Assembly: GCA_039029935.1 (NCBI GenBank)
Contig: JBCCFC010000204.1
Coordinates: 1-13,866 of the forward strand
DNA length: 13,866 bases
Reading direction: 5' to 3'
Origin: G039029935 sp039029935
GTDB taxonomy: Bacteria; Chloroflexota; Anaerolineae; Caldilineales; Caldilineaceae
Shown here: one piece after another, positions 6,058 through 12,696 of the stretch
Layout of the letters: the number at the start of each line of letters is the position of its first letter
Numbering within the stretch: the stretch's first letter is position 1
Made by a program: the position numbers and the translations under genes
The notes under the pieces: generated by a model
What the model saw: the letters and a program-made list of their open reading frames with translations, nothing else
What the model was told of the DNA's origin: nothing
Database searches by the model: none

Positions 6058-7867
6058 CGTGCGCCCCCTGTTTGGCCTCTCGCTGGGTCTCTAACGTGGC
6101 CCCCAAGTTGGGACCCAGTTGGGATTCGTAAATTTCCTGATAGAGTGGGCTGCTTGCGATTAACTCTTGGTGATTGCCGATGGCTGCAACCCGACCATTG
6201 TCAAGAACCACAATCTTGTCCGCAGTCAATACCGTGCTGATCCGCTGTGCCACGATAAAGGTTGTGCGGTCGCCGATTAATGCATCCAATGCACGCTGAA
6301 TACGAATTTCGGTCGCCACATCCACCGCACTGGTGCTGTCATCCAAAATCAGAATCTTGGGGTCACGCGCCAGCGCACGCGCAATCGACATCCGTTGCTG
6401 TTGACCCCCCGATAGCCCCATGCCGCGTTGACCCAGCACCGTGTCATAGCCATCCGCTTTGCCTGTGATAAAGGCATGTGCATCGGCAGCTTTTGCAACA
6501 GCCACCATCTGCTCATCGCTTAGGTCGGACGCACCATAGGCGATGTTCTTGCGAATCTCGCCGCTAAAAAGGACAGCCTCTTGCAGGCAAATCCCAATCT
6601 GCGCTCGTAGTGACTCTTGGGTCATGTCGCGCACATCTACGCCATCAATGGTGATACGCCCCGAGTCTACATCATAAAAGCGTGGAATTAGATTGACCAA
6701 ACTGGATTTGCCGGAGCCTGTTGCCCCCAGAATGGCAACCGTTTCCCCAGGTTCGACGGTTAGATTTAAATCATGTAAGACATCTTGGCTACTATCGTGG
6801 CTGCTATCTTCACCGGCATTCTGACCCATATAGCGAAACGACACATGCTCAAAGACGACACGACCTTGGACTGCATCGCGCTGGATTGTTTGCGCGTCGG
6901 GGTCGTCCTGCACCTGTGCCTCGCTATCCAACACTTCGGTGATGCGTACAGCAGACACTTCTGCCGCCGAAATCTGTGGCAACATCTGCCCTAAAAACAT
7001 CATGGGCGTCAACGCCTGTCCTAGATAGTTTACAAAGGCGATGATTTGCCCAGTTGTGAATGAGCCATCAATCGTGAGATTTCCGCCAAACCAGATAACG
7101 GCCACCATGCCTATGTTGATGAAAAGCTGCAACGTCGGCATCACCCACGCCATAAATTGGTTGACCTCAACGCTGTCGTGCATAAGCGCATCGTTGGCGT
7201 CTCCAAAGCGCGAGCCTTCATAGTCAGCGCGTACAAACGCCTTGACTGTGCGCATTCCGGTGAGGTTTTCCTGCAAGATGATGTTGAGTCGTGACAGCCG
7301 TTCCTGCACACCCCTGAACATGGGCTGCGCACGACGGGCAAAGATATAGGTGAACAGGACAGTGAATGGCAGAATCACCCACATGATGACGGCCAAATCA
7401 GGGCTGGTAATATAGATCATGACCGTGCCCCAGATGAAGAGCAAGGGCGCCATAATCATCAACCCCAGCCCCATCATCACCATCTGCTGAATGCGCGAGA
7501 CGTCGGTGGTCAAACGCACCAATAAATTGCCCGTGTTGTGCTGATCCAGATTGCCAAACGAAAGTGTCTGGATGTGGCGGTAGAGGATGGCACGGATATC
7601 TGCCGCCAAGTTTTGTGAGGCACTGACCGCAAAGAAATTGTTGACATACATCCCCACTGTGACAATCACAGCGCAGACAGCCATAAGCAATGTTGTCTGC
7701 ACGACAAACAACACATCCCCCGTGGGAATACCCTCGTCAATGATGCGCTGTGTCTGCCAAGGTATCAGTGACATGCCCAATGTGCCGATGAACATCCCCG
7801 TGATGGAGAGGATAAGGTCTCGCTGGTACGGTTTGAGATATGCTAGAAGTTTACGTAGTGTTGGCAT
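6044..7867 (-). CDS. Heterodimeric ABC exporter subunit, degenerate ATP site
   Basis: A 607-residue half-transporter, the first gene of the pair. The membrane domain covers roughly residues 18-300 with six helices. The ATPase domain has Walker A GATGSGKSS (381-389), Q-loop Q430 and a canonical signature LSGGQ (485-489). Walker B is ILILDD (505-510), with Asp where the catalytic Glu should be, and Gln541 replaces the switch histidine (IVAQRIST). This E-to-D plus H-to-Q pair marks the degenerate site of asymmetric exporters such as TM287/288, so the protein should work with the overlapping downstream subunit. An acidic, serine-rich insertion (351-362, AGEDSSHDSSQD) precedes Walker A. The start ATG 7867 has only a weak AAGAAA upstream. 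Only 38 bp separate it from the PIN-like gene, so it may depend on that module's promoter or on one inside it. Confidence 0.94.
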   Translation of the reverse strand: MPTLRKLLAYLKPYQRDLILSITGMFIGTLGMSLIPWQTQRIIDEGIPTGDVLFVVQTTLLMAVCAVIVTVGMYVNNFFAVSASQNLAADIRAILYRHIQTLSFGNLDQHNTGNLLVRLTTDVSRIQQMVMMGLGLMIMAPLLFIWGTVMIYITSPDLAVIMWVILPFTVLFTYIFARRAQPMFRGVQERLSRLNIILQENLTGMRTVKAFVRADYEGSRFGDANDALMHDSVEVNQFMAWVMPTLQLFINIGMVAVIWFGGNLTIDGSFTTGQIIAFVNYLGQALTPMMFLGQMLPQISAAEVSAVRITEVLDSEAQVQDDPDAQTIQRDAVQGRVVFEHVSFRYMGQNAGEDSSHDSSQDVLHDLNLTVEPGETVAILGATGSGKSSLVNLIPRFYDVDSGRITIDGVDVRDMTQESLRAQIGICLQEAVLFSGEIRKNIAYGASDLSDEQMVAVAKAADAHAFITGKADGYDTVLGQRGMGLSGGQQQRMSIARALARDPKILILDDSTSAVDVATEIRIQRALDALIGDRTTFIVAQRISTVLTADKIVVLDNGRVAAIGNHQELIASSPLYQEIYESQLGPNLGATLETQREAKQGAHDGKR

Positions 7868-7905
7868 TTTTCTTGATTATTTTTCCAAAATCGGTGTATA
7901 CATGA

Positions 7906-8301
7906 TTATTCTATCGAGTGGATTTGCCCATCGCGACCATAATAATCTACACGATTCCCACGAACTCGTATAACTTTACCCATGCGTAAACTTCGTGTCC
8001 GTAGTTCCGGTAGATTAAGAATAGGCCGCAGAATCCCAGGCAACTCCATGTAGTCTTGTTGTATAAGCTCAATGGCTATCACACAATATTGAGGATGCGC
8101 ATTAATTTTGCGCCAGAAGTCACTTACGTTAATGGTGACGAAGATAGGTTGTCGTGCTTGGAGAAGTAAAGTGGCAATATTATCATCCTTGATAACCGTA
8201 TTAGGTCTCACCGTTTGAATATGTGTTATGTTGCCGGGATACCAAACCTCGATAGACCTAATAACGCTACGACTTTTAATTTGCTCATCAAGAATAATCA
8301 T
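7906..8301 (-). CDS. PIN-like (DUF5615-type) putative toxin nuclease
   Basis: A 131-residue protein that begins MIILDEQI and has spaced acidic residues D5, D39/D40 (VIKDDNI) and D61 (TINVSDFW), the pattern of PIN-like nuclease toxins and their DUF5615 relatives. The rest contains YPGNITHIQTVRPN (21-34) and a basic C-terminal tail. It lies 3 bp after a DUF433 gene, the usual partner order (antitoxin first). I assign the family from this pairing plus the acidic pattern, not from a strong motif match. In PIN toxins the acidic residues bind metal and cleave RNA; activity here is inferred. No ribosome binding site stands out, so translation is probably coupled to the upstream gene. Confidence 0.6.
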   Translation of the reverse strand: MIILDEQIKSRSVIRSIEVWYPGNITHIQTVRPNTVIKDDNIATLLLQARQPIFVTINVSDFWRKINAHPQYCVIAIELIQQDYMELPGILRPILNLPELRTRSLRMGKVIRVRGNRVDYYGRDGQIHSIE

Positions 8302-8304
8302 ACA

Positions 8305-8616
8305 TCATGCTGCTAATTTTGTGATTACCAGTGGAGAGGCGTTAAATGCTGCTTTGGTAAGAAACATCGCTTCTTTGATTGCATCAGCCGTTAAATGAGG
8401 ATCGTTGTAATCATCGACCAGAAATTGAATTGACTTTCCAAAGGCAAGTTGATCTAGAATAAAGTCAACATCAATTCGCGTATACTTAAACGTAGGACGG
8501 CCACCACAGATAGCAGGTGCTCGTACAACATATATTCCAAGCGGATAATATTGATAAAGTTCGTTTCCTACTTGTTCAGTCACAAGTTTAGGCATCCCAT
8601 TTAAAAATTTTTGCAT
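8305..8616 (-). CDS. DUF433 protein, putative antitoxin
   Basis: A 103-residue protein whose centre (about 34-86) is a DUF433 domain: CGGRPTFKYTRIDVDFILD (37-55) followed by the helical repressor-like stretch FLVDDYNDPHLTADAIKEAM (65-84). DUF433 proteins are small helix-turn-helix-like proteins, often paired with DUF5615/PIN-like toxins. ATG 8616 is chosen over an in-frame TTG at 8628 because GAGAGG lies at 8621-8626. The DNA of this gene pair is visibly richer in A+T than its neighbours, suggesting separate acquisition. The promoter and palindrome just upstream suggest self-regulation. Confidence 0.75.
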   Translation of the reverse strand: MQKFLNGMPKLVTEQVGNELYQYYPLGIYVVRAPAICGGRPTFKYTRIDVDFILDQLAFGKSIQFLVDDYNDPHLTADAIKEAMFLTKAAFNASPLVITKLAA

Positions 8617-8643
8617 ATAACCTCTCAATATTAAAGTTCAGTG

Positions 8644-8672
8644 ATTATAATTTTCGGCATGGTTCATTTCAT
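8644..8672 (-). promoter_or_regulatory. Putative promoter of the DUF433/PIN-like pair
   Basis: On the minus strand a perfect TATAAT (8649 to 8644) lies 17 bp downstream of ATGAAA (8672 to 8667), a fair -35 match. The expected start site would give a short leader of about 20 nt before ATG 8616, with the ribosome binding site at 8621-8626 in between. Confidence 0.5.
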
Positions 8673-8676
8673 GCCG
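8655..8676. promoter_or_regulatory. Palindromic operator candidate overlapping the -35 and spacer
   Basis: CGGCATG (8655-8661) and CATGCCG (8670-8676) are perfect complements around 8 bp. The palindrome covers the putative -35 element and most of the -35/-10 spacer of the DUF433/PIN-like pair, the position expected for autoregulation by the antitoxin or the antitoxin-toxin complex. Binding is inferred, not shown. Confidence 0.5.
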
Positions 8677-8831
8677 CCATTCTTTTATTTTATCGTAGAA
8701 TATTGATAACGATAAATTGTGCCCTGTAGATCGATTCGTTTTGTGAAATGATTTAAATCTAGCCATCTATTCTATTCTGAAGCATAGCTAAAATTTCTGC
8801 ACAAGTCTTGCCTCTCTAACCGACACCGCAT

Positions 8832-8858
8832 CACCGACCTACAGAACCACCGACCTAC
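8832..8858. repeat. Short direct repeat overlapping the Gfo/Idh/MocA stop codon
   Basis: CACCGACCTAC occurs at 8832-8842 and 8848-8858, 16 bp apart. The second copy contains the stop codon of the Gfo/Idh/MocA gene (8855-8857 on the plus strand). Like the octad array after the BchC-like gene, it is a tandem-type repeat touching a gene's 3' end. Confidence 0.6.
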
Positions 8859-9997
8859 CGCTTACCACCCTGATCCCGCACTCGCCTCGGCAACGCATCC
8901 CCACGCATATCATTCGACAACATCCGCAACGAACGGTCCTCCAAGGGCAACGTCACCTTCACACCACCACGCCGATGTGATTCACGCATGGCAATGGCGA
9001 TTTCCAGCGCGATGGCTGCATCCTTGGCGCTACAACGCGGTGATGACCCCGTTTCAATCGACGCAACCAAATCTTCCACGATGGTCAACCCAATGCCTTG
9101 GATACGATTGGGGAGTGGGAAGGGATAGCGGACAGAAAGCGGGCGCGGGAACCTAAGTGAGGGTGGACGCACGCTATGACTGTCGGGGTCGCTATCGGCA
9201 ATACGGCTCATCTCCCACGACATCCCTTGGTCAAAGGTGCGCACAATGCCCTGTTCACCGATGATCTCAAAATTCATCATGGCCGCACCGCTCTTCATGC
9301 TGCGTACAAAGCTACGGACGCCATTGTCAAAGGCCAGATAGCCATTGCCCATTGGCTCTTCATCTGACATTGCCATTTCATCCGATGCCATCTCGCCAAA
9401 AACCCACTCGACCTCGCCGCCAGCCAAATAGCGGATGATGTCGAGGATATGACTGCCATTGTTAGACAGCCCAAAGGTTCCTTGCAGATTGATTTGCAAT
9501 ACCTGACCCAGTTCACCTGCCACAATCATCTGCTTGACTTCATTGAAGAGCGGATGCCATCGTCGCTGACAGTTCACGGCAATCGCCACCCCTGTCGCAT
9601 CACACACACGCACAATCGTGTCGGCCTCAGCCAAGGTCGCAGCCAATGGTTTCTCTGACCATATCGCCTTGACCCCGCTCTGTACAATCTCCTCAATAAT
9701 GGCACAGCGATGGCGCAGCGTTGTACACACACTGACAATATCAATCTGCTCCTGCGCCAACATCTCGTTATAGTCACTGTACAGATGTTCCTGTGACAAT
9801 CCCCAGCGTTCGCCAAAAATCTCGCGCTGTTCTGGATGCAAATCCGCCGCCGCCACCAACTCCACCAACGGTGACTCCACATAACTCGGCGCATGAGCAT
9901 AGGGCAAAAAGAACGCCCCCCCACGCGCAATCTCATCATCAAATGTACTGCCCATGCGACCGAGACCGATGATAGCGGCTCTGTATGTTTTTTTCAT
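8855..9997 (-). CDS. Gfo/Idh/MocA family NAD(P)-dependent oxidoreductase
   Basis: A 380-residue dehydrogenase, last gene of the five-gene cluster. The N-terminal Rossmann fold has GLGRMG (11-16). The family's catalytic EKP is at 115-117 (WSEKPLAAT). The C-terminal domain holds NNGSHILDIIRYL (179-191) with H183 and D186, the usual catalytic or substrate-binding residues. Such enzymes oxidise or reduce hydroxyls of sugars, inositols and related compounds. The exact substrate cannot be inferred. ATG 9997 is chosen because AAGGAG (10004-10009) lies upstream. An in-frame GTG at 10012 would place the start within the ribosome binding region. It begins 25 bp after the cupin stop. A proline- and arginine-rich segment (about 283-306) and a charged tail are unusual but not disruptive. 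Confidence 0.9.
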   Translation of the reverse strand: MKKTYRAAIIGLGRMGSTFDDEIARGGAFFLPYAHAPSYVESPLVELVAAADLHPEQREIFGERWGLSQEHLYSDYNEMLAQEQIDIVSVCTTLRHRCAIIEEIVQSGVKAIWSEKPLAATLAEADTIVRVCDATGVAIAVNCQRRWHPLFNEVKQMIVAGELGQVLQINLQGTFGLSNNGSHILDIIRYLAGGEVEWVFGEMASDEMAMSDEEPMGNGYLAFDNGVRSFVRSMKSGAAMMNFEIIGEQGIVRTFDQGMSWEMSRIADSDPDSHSVRPPSLRFPRPLSVRYPFPLPNRIQGIGLTIVEDLVASIETGSSPRCSAKDAAIALEIAIAMRESHRRGGVKVTLPLEDRSLRMLSNDMRGDALPRRVRDQGGKR

Positions 9998-10003
9998 CGT
10001 TTT

Positions 10004-10026
10004 CTCCTTCACCCTTCACCCTTCAC
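10004..10026 (-). repeat. Heptad array GTGAAGG that supplies the Gfo/Idh/MocA ribosome binding site
   Basis: On the minus strand GTGAAGG occurs three times in tandem (10026 to about 10007), and the last copy runs into AAGGAG. The Shine-Dalgarno of the Gfo/Idh/MocA gene is therefore part of the repeat. The array fills the 25-bp gap after the cupin gene and touches its 3' end. It is the reverse-orientation relative of the TCTTCAC heptads upstream of the two MDR genes. Confidence 0.65.
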
Positions 10027-10397
10027 ACCCCCACAGTCTCCCGCTCCGCTGACGAGAAAAGTATCGTCATCACGGCATCGACATCACCGATATTCTTGGC
10101 GTTGTGGACCACGTTGGGTGGGATGACTATCGTGTCACCTGTAGTCATCTCAAAGGCTTCATCGCCCAACGAATGGAGGATGTGACCTTGACTTACCACG
10201 AGAATCTCCTCGCAGTTAGGATGGTAATGACGGAAATTCTCATAACCGGGGTGCATCACACACTGTCCCACCGTCATTGTGGTGGAGTTGCCCGTGACAG
10301 ATGCATCCAGTTTGTTGCCCGTCGTCCAGCGTAGATGACCCCACTCGAACTCCTCGATGATGGCATCTGTGCTGGTAAGTACTCGTTTGCTGTTCAT
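10023..10397 (-). CDS. Small cupin protein of the five-gene cluster
   Basis: A 124-residue, single-domain cupin. Motif 1 runs from G51 to G71, with H57, H59 and E63/E64 (HYHPNCEE) as likely metal ligands. Motif 2 is GDTIVIPPNVVHNAKN (87-102), with H98 as the fourth ligand. Unlike the cupin at 45-380, this one keeps the full HxH pair. Possible roles include isomerase or dioxygenase of a sugar-like compound; the sequence does not decide. ATG 10397 is preferred to the in-frame ATG 10409 because GGGGA lies about 7 bases before it, though this site is weak. It is 29 bp after the kinase stop and 25 bp before the Gfo/Idh/MocA start, so co-transcription is likely. Confidence 0.85.
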   Translation of the reverse strand: MNSKRVLTSTDAIIEEFEWGHLRWTTGNKLDASVTGNSTTMTVGQCVMHPGYENFRHYHPNCEEILVVSQGHILHSLGDEAFEMTTGDTIVIPPNVVHNAKNIGDVDAVMTILFSSAERETVGV

Positions 10398-10426
10398 ATT
10401 TGTCCCCATTCAAAAACTTACTGCCC

Positions 10427-11506
10427 TCAATCAACAATGTCATGACAACCCCAATCTTGACAGGCTTGCAGACCGCGCTTTAAACGTGTTCGGTTAAATG
10501 AATGCCGCCACCCGCGAACCATTAAGCCCAAAAACCGGAGAATAGATGTTTTGTAATCATACAAAAAATTATCCCACGTATAGCCATTCACACCCACAAA
10601 GACAAGCTTCGCATAATATCGTTGTAGCATCATCTCTTCATAGTGCGCACGGACGTCCGCAGGCCAGTGAAAGGCCATCATATAGGCTAGGTCATCGGTC
10701 GCAAAATCAATGCGCCAACTCTGCCAATCAAGCAAAAGGATATCGTGCGTGTTGGGATTACGTGGGTGGAGGATATTGCCGGGATGCGGGTCGCGATGCA
10801 CTAAAGTCATACCCTTGCCTATTACGGTTCGTGTGCGCCGGTCTTTTGGCCAAGCGGGTAACACCTGTTGTAATAGTGCAAATTCTGACGAGGTGCAATC
10901 GTTGTCCGCTGACTCTTTAAAAGCCGTCAGTTGCGTTGCGATGCCTGCTTCAAACCCATCGATCTCCTCATCCGTGAGCAGTGTACCAAACGCCTTCCCC
11001 AAGCTTGGGTGTTCCCACCAGAATCCATGAAAATGGGCAAGGACATCCACTACTCGACCAAAGAGGTCCATATTGGCAGGTGTGTAGCCCGCTACTTTTT
11101 CGTGAGTACTGGACATATCAACCAACAGTACATGAAATTTACACTGGCTCTCGGACCAAACGGCGTCAATGCAGGACACAAAGGGGGTCGCAATGGGCCA
11201 GTGTACCCCTTGCATCTGTGGAACGACACTGTTGTAGAAAAGCGGCTCCAACTTCTCAAAACGCGGGTCGCCGACAAAATCAGGATGCGATAGTTTGAGC
11301 AGGACCGATGTGGGCAGAGATTCCCCCGTTGCGTCATCTCTATAGGTCACGTCAAATTGATGATGGGTCGAAACGATGCTTTGAGTCCCATCTTGCTCAT
11401 GAATTGACACCACACGCCCTGTCTGTAACATGCCTTTGGCGAGAAGGCAATCGGTTAGATACGCGGGTGTGAGGTCTGTGCTGTGAGTAAAGACGTGATT
11501 GGTCAT
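10427..11506 (-). CDS. APH/CHK-type small-molecule kinase
   Basis: A 359-residue protein of the aminoglycoside phosphotransferase/choline kinase-like superfamily. The catalytic loop is VHRDPHPGN (236-244) with D239 as catalytic base and N244, and the metal-binding motif is LLLDWQSW (257-264) with D260. K71 in VLLKLSH probably binds ATP, with E84 or E87 as its partner. The DWQ motif and following DLAYMM (272-277) resemble the EcKinase/CHK branch rather than drug-resistance enzymes. It should phosphorylate a hydroxyl of a small molecule in the cytosol. ATG 11506 has AAAGGA upstream. It follows the zinc-type MDR gene by 37 bp. Resistance to an antibiotic is possible but less likely, given the surrounding dehydrogenases. 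Confidence 0.85.
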   Translation of the reverse strand: MTNHVFTHSTDLTPAYLTDCLLAKGMLQTGRVVSIHEQDGTQSIVSTHHQFDVTYRDDATGESLPTSVLLKLSHPDFVGDPRFEKLEPLFYNSVVPQMQGVHWPIATPFVSCIDAVWSESQCKFHVLLVDMSSTHEKVAGYTPANMDLFGRVVDVLAHFHGFWWEHPSLGKAFGTLLTDEEIDGFEAGIATQLTAFKESADNDCTSSEFALLQQVLPAWPKDRRTRTVIGKGMTLVHRDPHPGNILHPRNPNTHDILLLDWQSWRIDFATDDLAYMMAFHWPADVRAHYEEMMLQRYYAKLVFVGVNGYTWDNFLYDYKTSILRFLGLMVRGWRHSFNRTRLKRGLQACQDWGCHDIVD

Positions 11507-11543
11507 GATTTTCCTTTGTCTAATACTCTTACTGAGTCTTCAC

Positions 11544-12554
11544 TTATGCCCAAGGCAAAAATCGCACCTTGATCGCCTCTTTGGTGCGCAAGAGGGCAAC
11601 CCCATCAGCATAACGAGACAGCGGCAGTTCATGCGTTGCCAGCGGTTCCAGATTGACTTTGCCATCCAGCACCAGTTGTAAGGCACGTTCAGCCGCGGCG
11701 CGATTGTGGAACCCATACCCCATCAAACTGACACCACTGCGCCATTGGGCAAAGCCAAAGGAGACATCCTCACGCAGGAGGCCAAAGATGAGGACGTTTT
11801 GACGTGTGCGCGCCAAGAGAAACTCAATAGACACTTTGAGTCCCGTACAATCAATTGCCATATCAACCGTATGCTCACTGGTTACGCCAGCAGGGAATTC
11901 CTCTTCTGTCGGTGCAATCGCCTTGGTCGCCCCCAACTCCATTGCCATTGCACGACGTTCCGGCAACGGGTCAATGGCAATGATTTCACGGGCACCATAA
12001 CTGCGCGCCATCTGTACGGCAATCAACCCCGCTGGTCCCAGCCCGCTCACGGCAAAGCGTCTTCCGGAAACGCCCTCTCCCTGTTCATCTGTGCTGGTCT
12101 CAAATGTAATTGTTGCAAACTGGTCAAAGGCAACTTGCACACACATTGCCAACTCTAGCGATGAAATGGCTGCAGGCGGCAAGTCCGTCGGAATCTTGAG
12201 CAGGTTTTTTGCCTGAAAAGGGACGTATTGCGCATAGCAACCCTGTCGCACTTGGCCTGGGTCACGCCATGCCACCACATGGTCGCCAACGGCAAAGTCA
12301 TCCACACCAGACCCAACCGCCGCCACTTCACCCGTCATCTCATGACCGGGTTGCCCAGGGATGTACGGGTAATCAATGGTTCCACCCGGATACATGGACA
12401 CCCCGCCCAGAATATGCAGGTCCCAATGAGGACAAGTCGTAATCGCCGCCACCTTGACAAGCACTTCATCCGCCTCCAGGGTGGGAATCGGGGTATCCAC
12501 CCACTGCGCATTATCAGGTCCAGCAATTTGTACTATTTTCATTGTATTGCTCAT
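11544..12554 (-). CDS. Zinc-type MDR alcohol/polyol dehydrogenase
   Basis: A 336-residue medium-chain dehydrogenase. The catalytic zinc site is C41 (ITTCPHWD) with H71-E72 (GQPGHEMTGEV), and a third ligand probably comes from E134 or C138. The structural-zinc four-cysteine lobe is absent. The Rossmann motif is GLGPAG (171-176), with D195 (IAIDP) at the end of the second strand, pointing to NAD rather than NADP. It probably oxidises an alcohol or polyol. ATG 12554 is preferred to the in-frame ATG 12542 because AAGGAG (12562-12567) lies seven bases upstream. It is the second gene of the cluster, behind a 142-bp repeat-filled spacer. Confidence 0.9.
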   Translation of the reverse strand: MSNTMKIVQIAGPDNAQWVDTPIPTLEADEVLVKVAAITTCPHWDLHILGGVSMYPGGTIDYPYIPGQPGHEMTGEVAAVGSGVDDFAVGDHVVAWRDPGQVRQGCYAQYVPFQAKNLLKIPTDLPPAAISSLELAMCVQVAFDQFATITFETSTDEQGEGVSGRRFAVSGLGPAGLIAVQMARSYGAREIIAIDPLPERRAMAMELGATKAIAPTEEEFPAGVTSEHTVDMAIDCTGLKVSIEFLLARTRQNVLIFGLLREDVSFGFAQWRSGVSLMGYGFHNRAAAERALQLVLDGKVNLEPLATHELPLSRYADGVALLRTKEAIKVRFLPWA

Positions 12555-12570
12555 GTCATTTCTCCTTGTA

Positions 12571-12624
12571 AAAGTTGAAAGGCTGAAAAGTGAAGAGTGA
12601 AGAGTGAAAAGTGAAGAGTGAAGA
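12571..12624 (-). repeat. Pyrimidine heptad array TCTTCAC upstream of the zinc-type MDR gene
   Basis: Five 7-bp units occupy 12590-12624: GTGAAGA four times and GTGAAAA once on the plus strand, TCTTCAC/TTTTCAC on the gene's strand. Between these and the Shine-Dalgarno, 12571-12589 continues with more diverged TTTCAAC/TTTCAGC units. The array ends 3-4 bases before AAGGAGA (12561-12567), so it forms most of the 5' leader of the MDR gene. Confidence 0.85.
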
Positions 12625-12638
12625 AGAATACAAGCAAC

Positions 12639-12694
12639 ACTATCACACTATCACACTATCACACTATCACACCATCACACCATCACACCATCAC
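12639..12694 (-). repeat. Nearly perfect 8-bp tandem array, 7 units (GTGATGGT/GTGATAGT)
   Basis: On the plus strand there are four ACTATCAC followed by three ACCATCAC, 8 bp each without interruption. On the gene strand this reads GTGATGGT x3 then GTGATAGT x4, a rotated form of the TGTGATGG/TGTGATAG unit at 1603-1730. It begins 2 bp after the stop codon of the BchC-like MDR gene and lies upstream of the next gene's pyrimidine heptads. Confidence 0.9.
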
Positions 12695-12696
12695 AC

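Noticed and set aside
10427..11506. Aminoglycoside resistance kinase
   Set aside because: The catalytic motifs are superfamily-wide, the DWQ form fits the CHK-like branch, and the neighbours are metabolic dehydrogenases rather than resistance genes.
12639..12694. Possible CRISPR or other spacer-repeat array
   Set aside because: Units are 8 bp with no spacers and no cas genes are present, so it is a simple tandem repeat.
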